Shown here piece by piece: positions 25,904 through 33,709 of a stretch of DNA of 64,000 nucleotides; positions within the stretch are counted from its first letter, which is position 1, and each line of letters opens with the position of its first letter. Source of the stretch: MFZZ01 sp964582715 (GTDB taxonomy: Bacteria > Patescibacteriota > Microgenomatia > UBA1406 > GWC2-37-13); NCBI GenBank assembly GCA_964582715.1, contig CAZOSM010000001.1, positions 186,001 to 250,000 on the forward strand. Reading direction: 5' to 3'. The notes beneath the pieces are model-generated. The model worked only from the letters and a program-made list of their open reading frames with translations. It was not told the origin of the DNA and searched no databases. The translations under genes were made by a program, and so were the position numbers.

Positions 25904-27123
25904 GGCTTCATATTTTTAATACTTTCAAGAACAGCTTTTTTATCATTCCATGGATACTCTTTTTTACCACGGCACAAACTCTGTTCATGACCTTTACCAG
26001 TAAGTACAATAATATCTCCTTTTTTTACAATAGAAAGAGCTTTATCTATAGCAGCTTGCCGATCTACTAAAACAGTGTACGTTTTCTTTTTAGCCTGGTA
26101 CTCATGTTGTTCAATCTTCCTCCATCCAAGCTTTTCCATTCCCACAGCAATTTCTTTAGCGATTTTGTATGGATCTTCTGTACGATAATCTTCTTCTGTA
26201 ATAATAGTAGTGTCAGCATGTGAAGCACTCTCATCACCCATTTTAGGCCGCTTAGCATCATCGCGAAATGCAGCTGCTCCAAAGATATGAATAATACGTC
26301 CTTCTGGCTTGTGTTCATCCCGGATAGATTGTAAAGCTTCATGTAATGCATTAGGTGTATGGGCAAAATCTATAATCACTTTAAAATCTTTGTTATATAC
26401 CACTTCCAGCCTGCCTGGCGGAAGCTTATATGTTTTCATTGCATCAAAGATTTTTTTATCCTCAAGGCCTATTTTATGACAGGCTATATATGCTGCCAGA
26501 TAATTATATTTATTAAACAGTGCTAGATTCTTATTAATAGTTTTGGAAAAATCCAGATTATAATCTGATTGGTTCTTAAATCCATAGGTAGATATCTTAT
26601 GTCGGCGGCCTGTCGAGACAAGCTTGTAAGACTTATCATCTCGGTTGACAATACCCATCTCTGCCCAATCAATTAACTTGGCCTTTGCCTCCGCATACCT
26701 GCGATACGTTTTGTGATACTGCAAGTGCTCATGGGTAATATTAGTAATAATGCCTATCTTGAAATGAACTCCATACACTCTGAATTGGTCTAAGGCATGA
26801 GAAGTGGTTTCGAGAATAAAATACTCATCTCCATCATCTGCAGCTTGTTTCAGATACTTTTGAACGGTAAATGGAGAAGGAGTTGTAACATGAAAGCCTG
26901 TATCATAACTTTTCTTACCGATATTTGCAGAAACTGTTGAGATAAGCGAAACTTTTTTTCCTGATGTTTTGAGAATATGATAAATAAGAGCCGCAGTTGT
27001 AGTTTTTCCATCTGTACCGGTTACACCAATAACAGTAAGCCTTTTACTTGGGTTACCATAATAGATATTGGCCAGAATAGCTTTAATAAAATGAAAGATG
27101 TTTTTTATGCTTTGTATGTCCAT
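25900..27123 (-). CDS. murE: MurE-like UDP-N-acetylmuramyl-tripeptide ligase lacking the N-terminal domain
   Basis: Adds the third amino acid to UDP-MurNAc-dipeptide. At 407 residues it is ~80-90 shorter than usual because the N-terminal uridine-binding domain is largely missing. The P-loop VTGTDGKTTTAALI is already at about residue 35. The central part (HEHLQYHKTYRRYAEAKAKL) and DFAHTPNALHEALQSI are typical of MurE. The motif that selects diaminopimelate (DNPR) reads EDYR within ITEEDYRTEDPYK (about 311), so substrate choice is uncertain. The start has TAAAGT 8 nt upstream and no upstream in-frame ATG that would restore the missing domain. Confidence 0.88.
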   Translation of the reverse strand: MDIQSIKNIFHFIKAILANIYYGNPSKRLTVIGVTGTDGKTTTAALIYHILKTSGKKVSLISTVSANIGKKSYDTGFHVTTPSPFTVQKYLKQAADDGDEYFILETTSHALDQFRVYGVHFKIGIITNITHEHLQYHKTYRRYAEAKAKLIDWAEMGIVNRDDKSYKLVSTGRRHKISTYGFKNQSDYNLDFSKTINKNLALFNKYNYLAAYIACHKIGLEDKKIFDAMKTYKLPPGRLEVVYNKDFKVIIDFAHTPNALHEALQSIRDEHKPEGRIIHIFGAAAFRDDAKRPKMGDESASHADTTIITEEDYRTEDPYKIAKEIAVGMEKLGWRKIEQHEYQAKKKTYTVLVDRQAAIDKALSIVKKGDIIVLTGKGHEQSLCRGKKEYPWNDKKAVLESIKNMKP

Positions 27124-27131
27124 ATTAATTC

Positions 27132-27137
27132 ACTTTA
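27132..27137 (-). promoter_or_regulatory. Possible -10 box of murE
   Basis: TAAAGT on the minus strand, 8 nt before the ATG at 27123. Implies that murE-pgeF-murC-murB-murA can be transcribed apart from ftsI. Confidence 0.35.
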
Positions 27138-27189
27138 TGATCTCGCAATATTCATGTCATTTATAACTAGTTTAGGCATCTAAGTATAT

Positions 27190-27210
27190 CCTAAAACGAG
27201 TTCAGGATGA
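27190..27210. repeat. Interspersed palindromic repeat, copy 3
   Basis: On the minus strand CCTGAA, loop CTCGT and TTTAGG form a hairpin with one wobble pair. It is related to the copies at 11197 and 21411 and lies between ftsI and murE. Confidence 0.45.
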
Positions 27211-27232
27211 CCTGATAAATGATTCCTATTTA

Positions 27233-28891
27233 TTACTTGCTTGCAGGTACATTATAGTAAATAAGCAGCTCCTTTGCTATGTCGAAAAAAAGCGGTGCGG
27301 CGGTTTCTGATCCCCAGCTCGAAGATTCTGGCTCACGAATAATTACAAAAACCAGAAATTCTGGTTTTTCTGCTGGAGCAAACCCGATAAAAGATGCAAT
27401 GGTTTTAGAAGCATCATACGTACCTTGCACTGCAATCTGAGCTGTACCTGTTTTACCACCAAAGGTAAATCCTTCTGGGATATCCCATTTAGCTTCTGCA
27501 TTATTCACAGTTGAAACTAACATCTTCCTCATAATCTCAGATGTACGCTCGCTCAATACTTTTCGTTGTACCTGTGGTTGCCGTTCTTTATGATAACCAT
27601 CTTCTACTACTTCCTTTACCACATAGGGTCTCATAAGATTTCCACCATTAATCACAGCAGCAAAAGCCCGCATGAGCTGCATTGGAGTTACCAGAATACC
27701 CTGACCAAAAGACATAGTTGCAGCATCTATTGGGTACCAGGCGTCAAGAGGCTTTACCTGTCCTGGTGATTCTCCCTGTAAATCGATATTCGTATACTCA
27801 CCAAATCCAAATTTATGAATATATTCATTCAGTTTTTCGTTTCCTAACTTGTCTCCCAGATACACCATACCCACATTAGAAGATTTCTCAAGGATACGAG
27901 TTACGGTGATATTACCTTCATATTTATCGTTCCAGTTCTGGATACGATAGCCACTTATATTAAGAGCGCCTTCTTCATCATAAATATCATTTGGTTTCAC
28001 CACACCTTCTTCTATTGCGGCGGCCATAACAAGTGGTTTGAAGGTAGAACCTGGTTCGTAACCACTTGAGATGGTAGAGTTTATGAAGTCCTTTTCTGTA
28101 AATTCATAATAGGCACCCGGATCATAATCTGGTAAACAGACTAAACCAATAATCTCCATCGTGTTGGGGTTAGCTGCAATCACACAGCCTGACTTTGCTT
28201 TAAACTGCTCAACACCTTCTTTAAGGTGTTCTTTGATAATATGCTGTACCGATTTATCTATAGTCATGACAAAATCCCGTCCATCATTTGCGTCTACCTT
28301 TTCCTGAGTTCCTACAAAAATAGGTCTATTGAACATATCTCGCTCAGATTTCAGTACCCCCGGCAATCCAGCTAAATCCCGATCGTAATAGCCTTCAAGT
28401 CCAAAGTAGCCTACAGGCTCACCATCTTTATCTTTTCCCAAAAATCCAAGTAGATGTGCAGAAAGGGAAGCCTCCGGGTAAAATCTGTGCTTCTCTTCTT
28501 CAAAACCAATCCCTGCAATCTTAAGCTTCTCCAGCTGTTCTTTTTTCTTCTTAGGAATATTCCCTTTAACAGAAATCCATACTTTAGAAGGATCAATACG
28601 AGCTTCAAGAGTTGCTTCACCAATTTCAAGAACGTTATCAATTTCCTCAATAAGCTCTTCTCTATCTTCCATCTTTTGCGGTTCTACATACAAAAGGTAC
28701 TTCGTCTGGTTTATAGCCATGGGCTCATAATTACGATCAAGAATCTTACCCCGGCTTGGAGTGATCTTACTGGTTGTAATATAATCTGCAGCAAAATAGC
28801 TAGGATAGACGATCTGAACCAAAAAAAGCTTAATAATTACAGCTGCAAGCCCTCCACAGAAGAAGAGGAACAGTAGTCTTATTTTATTCAT
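27233..28891 (-). CDS. ftsI: Penicillin-binding protein 2 / FtsI-type transpeptidase
   Basis: Class B PBP that cross-links septal peptidoglycan. The 552-residue protein has an N-terminal membrane anchor (about 5-24), a dimerisation domain (SRGKILDRNYEPMAIN and following), then the transpeptidase with SxxK in EPGSTFKPLV (about 277), SxN in EKSSNVGM (about 337) and KTG in FGGKTGTAQ (about 480). No C-terminal PASTA domains are present. Position after ftsL-like and rsmH is the standard FtsI locus. Confidence 0.95.
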   Translation of the reverse strand: MNKIRLLFLFFCGGLAAVIIKLFLVQIVYPSYFAADYITTSKITPSRGKILDRNYEPMAINQTKYLLYVEPQKMEDREELIEEIDNVLEIGEATLEARIDPSKVWISVKGNIPKKKKEQLEKLKIAGIGFEEEKHRFYPEASLSAHLLGFLGKDKDGEPVGYFGLEGYYDRDLAGLPGVLKSERDMFNRPIFVGTQEKVDANDGRDFVMTIDKSVQHIIKEHLKEGVEQFKAKSGCVIAANPNTMEIIGLVCLPDYDPGAYYEFTEKDFINSTISSGYEPGSTFKPLVMAAAIEEGVVKPNDIYDEEGALNISGYRIQNWNDKYEGNITVTRILEKSSNVGMVYLGDKLGNEKLNEYIHKFGFGEYTNIDLQGESPGQVKPLDAWYPIDAATMSFGQGILVTPMQLMRAFAAVINGGNLMRPYVVKEVVEDGYHKERQPQVQRKVLSERTSEIMRKMLVSTVNNAEAKWDIPEGFTFGGKTGTAQIAVQGTYDASKTIASFIGFAPAEKPEFLVFVIIREPESSSWGSETAAPLFFDIAKELLIYYNVPASK

Positions 28892-28898
28892 AGCTACA

Positions 28899-29165
28899 TT
28901 ATTTTAAAGCGTACTGAGGCATATCAGTAAAGATAGGATCATTATATTTTCCATAATTCAGTTCTGCTGCCATAGATGCTGTTTTAGAGAGTGATTCCAA
29001 AGCGTAAATCTCCTGTTCATAATCTTTATTCTCTTCCTGAAGGACTTTAAGTTCTTTTTCGTAATAACTAATCTCGTCCCCTAACTGTATACCTTTTACA
29101 AAATAAGTGACGTTAATAATAACTAATATGGCGCAGATTCCTGCAAATAACTTATTGAAATTCAT
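28899..29165 (-). CDS. FtsL-like small division protein
   Basis: An 88-residue protein with one N-terminal membrane segment (about 4-26), followed by a coiled coil (YYEKELKVLQEENKDYEQEI). Sequence similarity to FtsL is weak, as is normal for this family, so the call rests on size, topology and the exact position between rsmH and ftsI. FtsL works with FtsB and FtsQ in the divisome to activate FtsI-FtsW. A DivIC/FtsB-type protein is the alternative. Confidence 0.75.
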   Translation of the reverse strand: MNFNKLFAGICAILVIINVTYFVKGIQLGDEISYYEKELKVLQEENKDYEQEIYALESLSKTASMAAELNYGKYNDPIFTDMPQYALK

Positions 29166-29167
29166 GA

Positions 29168-30010
29168 CTATTTTTTTTCTATAATTCGTAATGTTGCAGA
29201 TCGTTCAAACGATCTTAATGTTCGTACTTTTTCAACATCTACTTTCTCTTCTATTACTTCATTCTTATGTTGTCGGGCAAACATCTTTACTATTCTGTCT
29301 TCAAGTGAATGGAATGTAATTGCTACAATCCTCCCACCTGGTTTTAATATCTTTAAAGCAGCTGCCAGACCGCGATCAATATTACTAAACTCTTCATTCA
29401 CCATAATTCTCAGTGCCTGGAATATACGTGCATATACTTTCTCTGCAAAAACCCGATTCTTACTGAGATCTTTAAGAGCTTTATCTATTGCTGAAACTAA
29501 ATCTTGGACTGTCTCAAAAGGTTTCTTTCTCCTTATGATGACAATCTGCTTGGCTATATCTTTAGATTTAATCTCCTCTGAGAATTTCATAAAAGCATCG
29601 GAAAGCTCATGTTCTGAAAACTCATTGAGTATCTCTCGAGCTGTTTTGCCAGTATTACTAATTCTCATATCTAAAGGTTCATCGAGTTTTCTAAAGGAAA
29701 GTCCTTTCTTTCCTTCTTCCAGCTGATCCATCGATAAACCAAAGTCAAACAGAATGCCATCTGCAGGAATAAAACCATATTCGTTTGCTATAAACTCCAT
29801 ATCAGCAAAGTTTCCTTTTGCAATCTCTATGTTCTTTAGTTTTTCCGTTGGAATTTGAGCTGGATCCCATTCTATTGCCAATACCTTGCCACCTTTTTCT
29901 ACAATTCTCTTGGAGTGGCCACCTTTTCCATAGGTACCATCAATGTACTTACCGTTTTTCTTTACTAGTAATGCTTCAATCGCTTCTTCTAAAAATACTG
30001 ATGTATGCAT
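29168..30010 (-). CDS. rsmH: 16S rRNA (cytosine(1402)-N(4))-methyltransferase
   Basis: SAM-dependent methyltransferase (formerly MraW) acting on the 16S rRNA decoding region. The 280-residue protein begins MHTSVFLEEAIEAL and has the SAM motif DGTYGKGGHSKRI, LFDFGLSMDQLEEGKKGLS with PLDMRIS, the insertion domain, and IVAITFHSLEDRIVK. Length is slightly shorter than the usual ~310. It lies in the standard mraZ-rsmH-ftsL order, with two bases between it and the ftsL-like gene. Confidence 0.97.
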   Translation of the reverse strand: MHTSVFLEEAIEALLVKKNGKYIDGTYGKGGHSKRIVEKGGKVLAIEWDPAQIPTEKLKNIEIAKGNFADMEFIANEYGFIPADGILFDFGLSMDQLEEGKKGLSFRKLDEPLDMRISNTGKTAREILNEFSEHELSDAFMKFSEEIKSKDIAKQIVIIRRKKPFETVQDLVSAIDKALKDLSKNRVFAEKVYARIFQALRIMVNEEFSNIDRGLAAALKILKPGGRIVAITFHSLEDRIVKMFARQHKNEVIEEKVDVEKVRTLRSFERSATLRIIEKK

Positions 30011-30105
30011 AGGTTAGTTAAGAATTAAGAGTTAACAGTTAATAGTTTTTATAATTTCTATTTCTAAACCCATAATTCTTAATTTTTAACTCTTAACTTC
30101 GTTAA
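30011..30105. repeat. AT-rich inverted repeat between mraZ and rsmH
   Basis: TAAGAATTAAGAGTTAA near 30018 is mirrored by ATTCTTAATTTTTAACTCTTAA near 30071 in shortened form. It is the same low-complexity style as the repeats at 10600 and 37684. Confidence 0.4.
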
Positions 30106-30490
30106 TATAATCTTCCCAGCGCCTTCTATCCCAGATTTCGAAATGGTCTCCAACCCCGGCAATAACTGCCTTTTTTGAAAGTGCTGCGAACTTCCTCAAG
30201 TTCTTTGGTAACACCGCTCTTCCCTGATCGTCTATCTCCAAATACACTGTTGATGAAAACAGTATTCTTCTTTTTCTCATGTTGTCTGGATCTTCTCGTT
30301 CCTGGATTGGCAGATCAAGCATCTGCTTGACTTGTTCATCCCAACTCCTTTTGTCGTAACCTACCAGATAATTACCTTGTCCTTTGGTGATGATAAATTC
30401 TTTGTTATCAAACCCTTCCCTAATCTTCTTCGGCAATGCAATTCTTCCTCCTGCAGTAAGCGATACTTCATATTCACCAAAATACACCAT
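30086..30490 (-). CDS. mraZ: Transcriptional regulator MraZ
   Basis: DNA-binding AbrB-like protein that regulates the division and cell-wall cluster. The 134-residue protein has two MraZ repeats, each with the DxxGR-type core: SLTAGGRIALPKKIRE (about 9-24) and EIDDQGRAVLPKNLRKFA (about 84-101). Start MVYFGEYEVSL is preceded by a purine-rich AAGGAAT, which may serve as ribosome-binding site. In other bacteria MraZ binds repeats upstream of its own gene; I could not see clear GTG-type repeats here. Confidence 0.95.
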   Translation of the reverse strand: MVYFGEYEVSLTAGGRIALPKKIREGFDNKEFIITKGQGNYLVGYDKRSWDEQVKQMLDLPIQEREDPDNMRKRRILFSSTVYLEIDDQGRAVLPKNLRKFAALSKKAVIAGVGDHFEIWDRRRWEDYINEVKS

Positions 30491-30819
30491 ATTCCTTCAT
30501 TATTCGCCATTTTCATACTAAAGTCAAGAGCAATATCACCAAAATTTGTATGTATTTTGCAAGAATATTTTGGCTATAATGAAGTAGTTAGTTTTGTGTT
30601 CGATCTGAAGTATATTTTTCAACAAATAAGCTTGAAAGTCCGTCGCTGCAGATGAACGAGACAATGTATCAAAGGACTTTTGTGCAGTGAGCAAACGAGA
30701 TAGAGTATAAAGTCTTTAGTGAGTTAGGCGAACGTTTTTTCGAGATACGATATTTCGAAATCGATTTGTTTGGACGTAATTGCTCTCAATGAGATGGAAA
30801 TAAGTACACAGCAAATATT
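30491..30819. other. Gene-free 329-bp interval with promoter-like box, degenerate tandem repeats and palindromes
   Basis: Holds the region between divergent mraZ and murJ. A TATAAT on the plus strand is at 30575-30580. Two degenerate direct repeats of 36 bp start at 30648 and 30684 (each GCAG...AACGAGA...GTATnAAAG.CTTT), and a third related segment starts near 30719. AAAGTCC (30635-30641) pairs with GGACTTT (30674-30680), and ATTTCGAAAT is a perfect palindrome near 30752. It has no convincing reading frame. A long structured murJ leader, a small RNA or a decayed repeat element are possible. Confidence 0.45.
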
Positions 30820-32448
30820 ATGAATAATCTATTAAAAAAGACGAAAGATTTTATTTTCGCACAGCAAACAAGTATTGTCGCTTCTACCCTCATACTTGCC
30901 TGGATGATGATCCTGTCCCGACTTGCAGGCTTCTTGCGATACCGTATACTGGTTGGAATTTTTACCAAAGAAGAGCTCGATATCTTTTTTGCAGCCTTTC
31001 GCATACCGGACTTAGTTTTTGAGATTCTTATTAATGGCGCACTGAGTACCACTTTTATTCCTTTCTTTATTGAGTATCAAAGGAAATCAACTGAGCAAAA
31101 CAGAATTATTTCTTCAATTATTAATGTAGTAAGTTTGGCATTATTTGCTTTTATTACAGTACTGGTAATATTGTTGCCAATTCTGATTCCTCTTATTACC
31201 CCTGGCTTTTCTGAAGAAAAAAATATGCAGATTATTGTATATTCAAGATTACTACTCTTGGGGCAGCTTCCATTTCTGGTGTTAGGTAACTTTCTTACTG
31301 GTATCAGCCAAGCAAAAAAATCATTTATTTTACCCGCCATAGCACCGATTATATATAATGTTGCAATTATTATTGGAACGGTCTTACTTGCAAATGATAT
31401 GCACCTCATGGCGCCAGTAATTGGTGTCATGGTTGGAGCATTCCTCTTCTTTGTAATTCAGTTACCTATCCTGCATTTTGTCCATTTTGAATATAAACTT
31501 ATCATAACCCATCTTAAAGAAGCATGGAGGTTCTTTCGCACTGCTGTACCACGTATCTTGACCATTATTGTGGCACAGATTGATGCAACAGTAGATTTAA
31601 CCCTTGCTACATTACTTGGATCGGGTTCTTATACCGTATTTTACTTAGCTCAACACTTACAACTGCTTCCCGTTTCCATAATAGGTATTGCATTCGGACA
31701 AGCCTCCTTACCGTATTTAAGTGATATTTATCAGGATGGAAAGATTAAGGAGTTTAAAAAGATTATTATTGAATCTATTTTAAATATTCTTTTCTTTACT
31801 GTTCCGGCAGCTGCATTTTTTATTATGGCTCGCACACCAATTGTCCGTTTATTTTATGGAGGAGAAAAGTTTGACTGGGAAGGCACCGTACTTACAGCTC
31901 TTACACTTTCCTACTTTTCACTCTCTGTACCTCTTCATTCTGTATATTACTTTTTAACTCGATGTTTTTATGCCATTTTTGATACGAAGACACCTTTTTA
32001 TATTGCTCTTGTTTCTATTGGTCTTAATGCAGGGTTAAGTATCTGGTTTACTCTGGTTCTTAAACTCCCAGTATGGTCTCTTGCTCTTTCCTTTTCCATC
32101 TCTATGAGTTTACATACATTACTTTTATTTTTTATTCTTCATAAGCGTATAAAAGGTCTCGATCTTATCCTCCTTTCGCAGGAAACACTCAAGATTGGTA
32201 TTGCAACCTTTAATTCTGCTGTAGTAACATATTTCCTTATGCGTTTATTTGATGGTCTCATTTATGATACATCAAGAACCTTAAATGTATTTATGCTTCT
32301 GGTAACTGGATTTTTTATCTATGCAGTTCTTTATCTGTTTTTAAGTTGGCTATTTGGTATAAAAGAACTGTATATTATTACCAAGATGCTCATTAAAGCA
32401 CGAGTTTATAAACAAAAAGTTGAGGAGTTATATAAAGGAGTAGAATAA
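30820..32448 (+). CDS. murJ: Lipid II flippase MurJ (MviN family)
   Basis: Moves lipid II across the membrane for wall assembly. The 542-residue protein has about fourteen membrane segments and the MviN signatures near the N-terminus (MILSRLAGFLRYRILVGIF, FFAAFRIPDLVFEILINGAL) with conserved Arg residues in the first helices, then GQLPFLVLGNFLTGI and FYLAQHLQLLPVSIIGIAFG. It heads a plus-strand operon with an AMP phosphorylase gene, mltG and an aldo/keto reductase. No -10 box lies at the leaderless distance; transcription may start in the upstream interval. Confidence 0.94.
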   Translation: MNNLLKKTKDFIFAQQTSIVASTLILAWMMILSRLAGFLRYRILVGIFTKEELDIFFAAFRIPDLVFEILINGALSTTFIPFFIEYQRKSTEQNRIISSIINVVSLALFAFITVLVILLPILIPLITPGFSEEKNMQIIVYSRLLLLGQLPFLVLGNFLTGISQAKKSFILPAIAPIIYNVAIIIGTVLLANDMHLMAPVIGVMVGAFLFFVIQLPILHFVHFEYKLIITHLKEAWRFFRTAVPRILTIIVAQIDATVDLTLATLLGSGSYTVFYLAQHLQLLPVSIIGIAFGQASLPYLSDIYQDGKIKEFKKIIIESILNILFFTVPAAAFFIMARTPIVRLFYGGEKFDWEGTVLTALTLSYFSLSVPLHSVYYFLTRCFYAIFDTKTPFYIALVSIGLNAGLSIWFTLVLKLPVWSLALSFSISMSLHTLLLFFILHKRIKGLDLILLSQETLKIGIATFNSAVVTYFLMRLFDGLIYDTSRTLNVFMLLVTGFFIYAVLYLFLSWLFGIKELYIITKMLIKARVYKQKVEELYKGVE

Positions 32449-32449
32449 T

Positions 32450-33709
32450 ATGTCAGATTCAGCAAGCTTACTAAAAGCTCAGGAAACCATTAAGAAAAAA
32501 TTAAGAGGTAGACCTCTCGATTATAAAGAGATCTATAATCTCATGGACGAAATTGCAAATGACCGATTGGGAGATGTCCTTACTGCTTATTTTGTAGCAG
32601 CAGGTTTTAAGGATGGCTTTTCTGCAGAAGAACTGTACTTCCTCACGAAAGCTATGGTCGAAACTGGTACAGAACTCAAGTTCCCTGGTATTGTGGCCGA
32701 CAAACATTCTATTGGAGGCGTTGCAGGTACTCGGGCGAGTATGATCATTGTGCCTATTATTGCTGCAGCTGGCTTTAAAATGCCAAAAACCTCTTCCCGT
32801 GCCATAACTTCTCCTGCTGGAACTGCAGATGTTATGGAAGTATTTTCTAAAGTTACCTTTACACCTGAACACATAAAGCAGATTATTCAGAAAACCAATG
32901 GCTGCATTGTCTGGGGAGGTCACTTGGGTATTGCTCCTGCAGATGATGTTATTATACGGGTAGAAGAGCCACTTTCTTTTGAATCATTTGACAAAATTAT
33001 TGTCTCCATTATGGCAAAAAAGATAGCAGTTGGCGCAAACCATTTAATAATCGATATCCCAATTGGCCGGACAATGAAAGTAAAGTATGAAAAAGATGCC
33101 CAACTGGTAAAAAAGAAGTTTGAGCAGATTGCCAAAAAATTTGGAATTCAGATATTAGTTGATATTAACAATACTGATCAACCTGCCGGAAACGGAGTAG
33201 GTCCATTTTTAGAAGCAATTGATGTACTGAAAGTGCTCGAACAAGATGAGACAAGACCAATGGAGCTTGAAAAGAGATCCCTCCGTTTAGCGGGCAAGCT
33301 GTTAGACATGTGCTACAAAACACAACGGGTGCAGAAAGATGGTATGGAAGAAGCAAAAGAGCTCCTCACTTCTGGAAAAGCGTTATATAAATTTAAAGAA
33401 ATTATAGCCGCTCAATATGGTAATCCTAATGTAAGTAGTAAGACAATGAAGCACAAAGCACACAAAAAAGAAGTCTCCTCAAGCATATCTGGTAAAATAA
33501 AGAATATACATAATTATAACTTAAATAATATAGCTAAATTACTAGGCGCGCCAGGAGATAAAATGGCAGGTATTGAACTCTTAAAACGTAAAGGAGATCC
33601 GATCCTAAAAAACGAAGAATATATGGTACTGTACTCTTCAAGTAAATACCATCTTGAGGAAGCTCTTAACACAATTGACCATTTTCCAATTTATCAAATC
33701 GACCCATGA
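32450..33709 (+). CDS. AMP phosphorylase / thymidine phosphorylase family protein
   Basis: Phosphorolysis of nucleoside monophosphates or nucleosides. The signature TSSRAITSPAGTADVMEV and CIVWGGHLGIAPADDVII match archaeal-type AMP phosphorylases, rather than KMSGRGLGHTGGT of bacterial thymidine phosphorylases. DKHSIGGVAGTRASM provides the phosphate site. In archaea and some CPR bacteria this enzyme feeds ribose 1,5-bisphosphate to an isomerase and RuBisCO. At 419 residues it lacks the ~80-residue N-terminal domain of archaeal enzymes. It follows murJ by one base, with GGAG 9 nt before the ATG, so it is co-transcribed with wall genes. Confidence 0.88.
   Translation: MSDSASLLKAQETIKKKLRGRPLDYKEIYNLMDEIANDRLGDVLTAYFVAAGFKDGFSAEELYFLTKAMVETGTELKFPGIVADKHSIGGVAGTRASMIIVPIIAAAGFKMPKTSSRAITSPAGTADVMEVFSKVTFTPEHIKQIIQKTNGCIVWGGHLGIAPADDVIIRVEEPLSFESFDKIIVSIMAKKIAVGANHLIIDIPIGRTMKVKYEKDAQLVKKKFEQIAKKFGIQILVDINNTDQPAGNGVGPFLEAIDVLKVLEQDETRPMELEKRSLRLAGKLLDMCYKTQRVQKDGMEEAKELLTSGKALYKFKEIIAAQYGNPNVSSKTMKHKAHKKEVSSSISGKIKNIHNYNLNNIAKLLGAPGDKMAGIELLKRKGDPILKNEEYMVLYSSSKYHLEEALNTIDHFPIYQIDP

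Noticed and set aside
30600..30800. RNase P RNA, 6S RNA or tmRNA in the murJ upstream interval
   Set aside because: The element GAAAGTCCG resembles part of RNase P RNA, but the other conserved regions and the expected length are missing, and there is no tRNA-like end.
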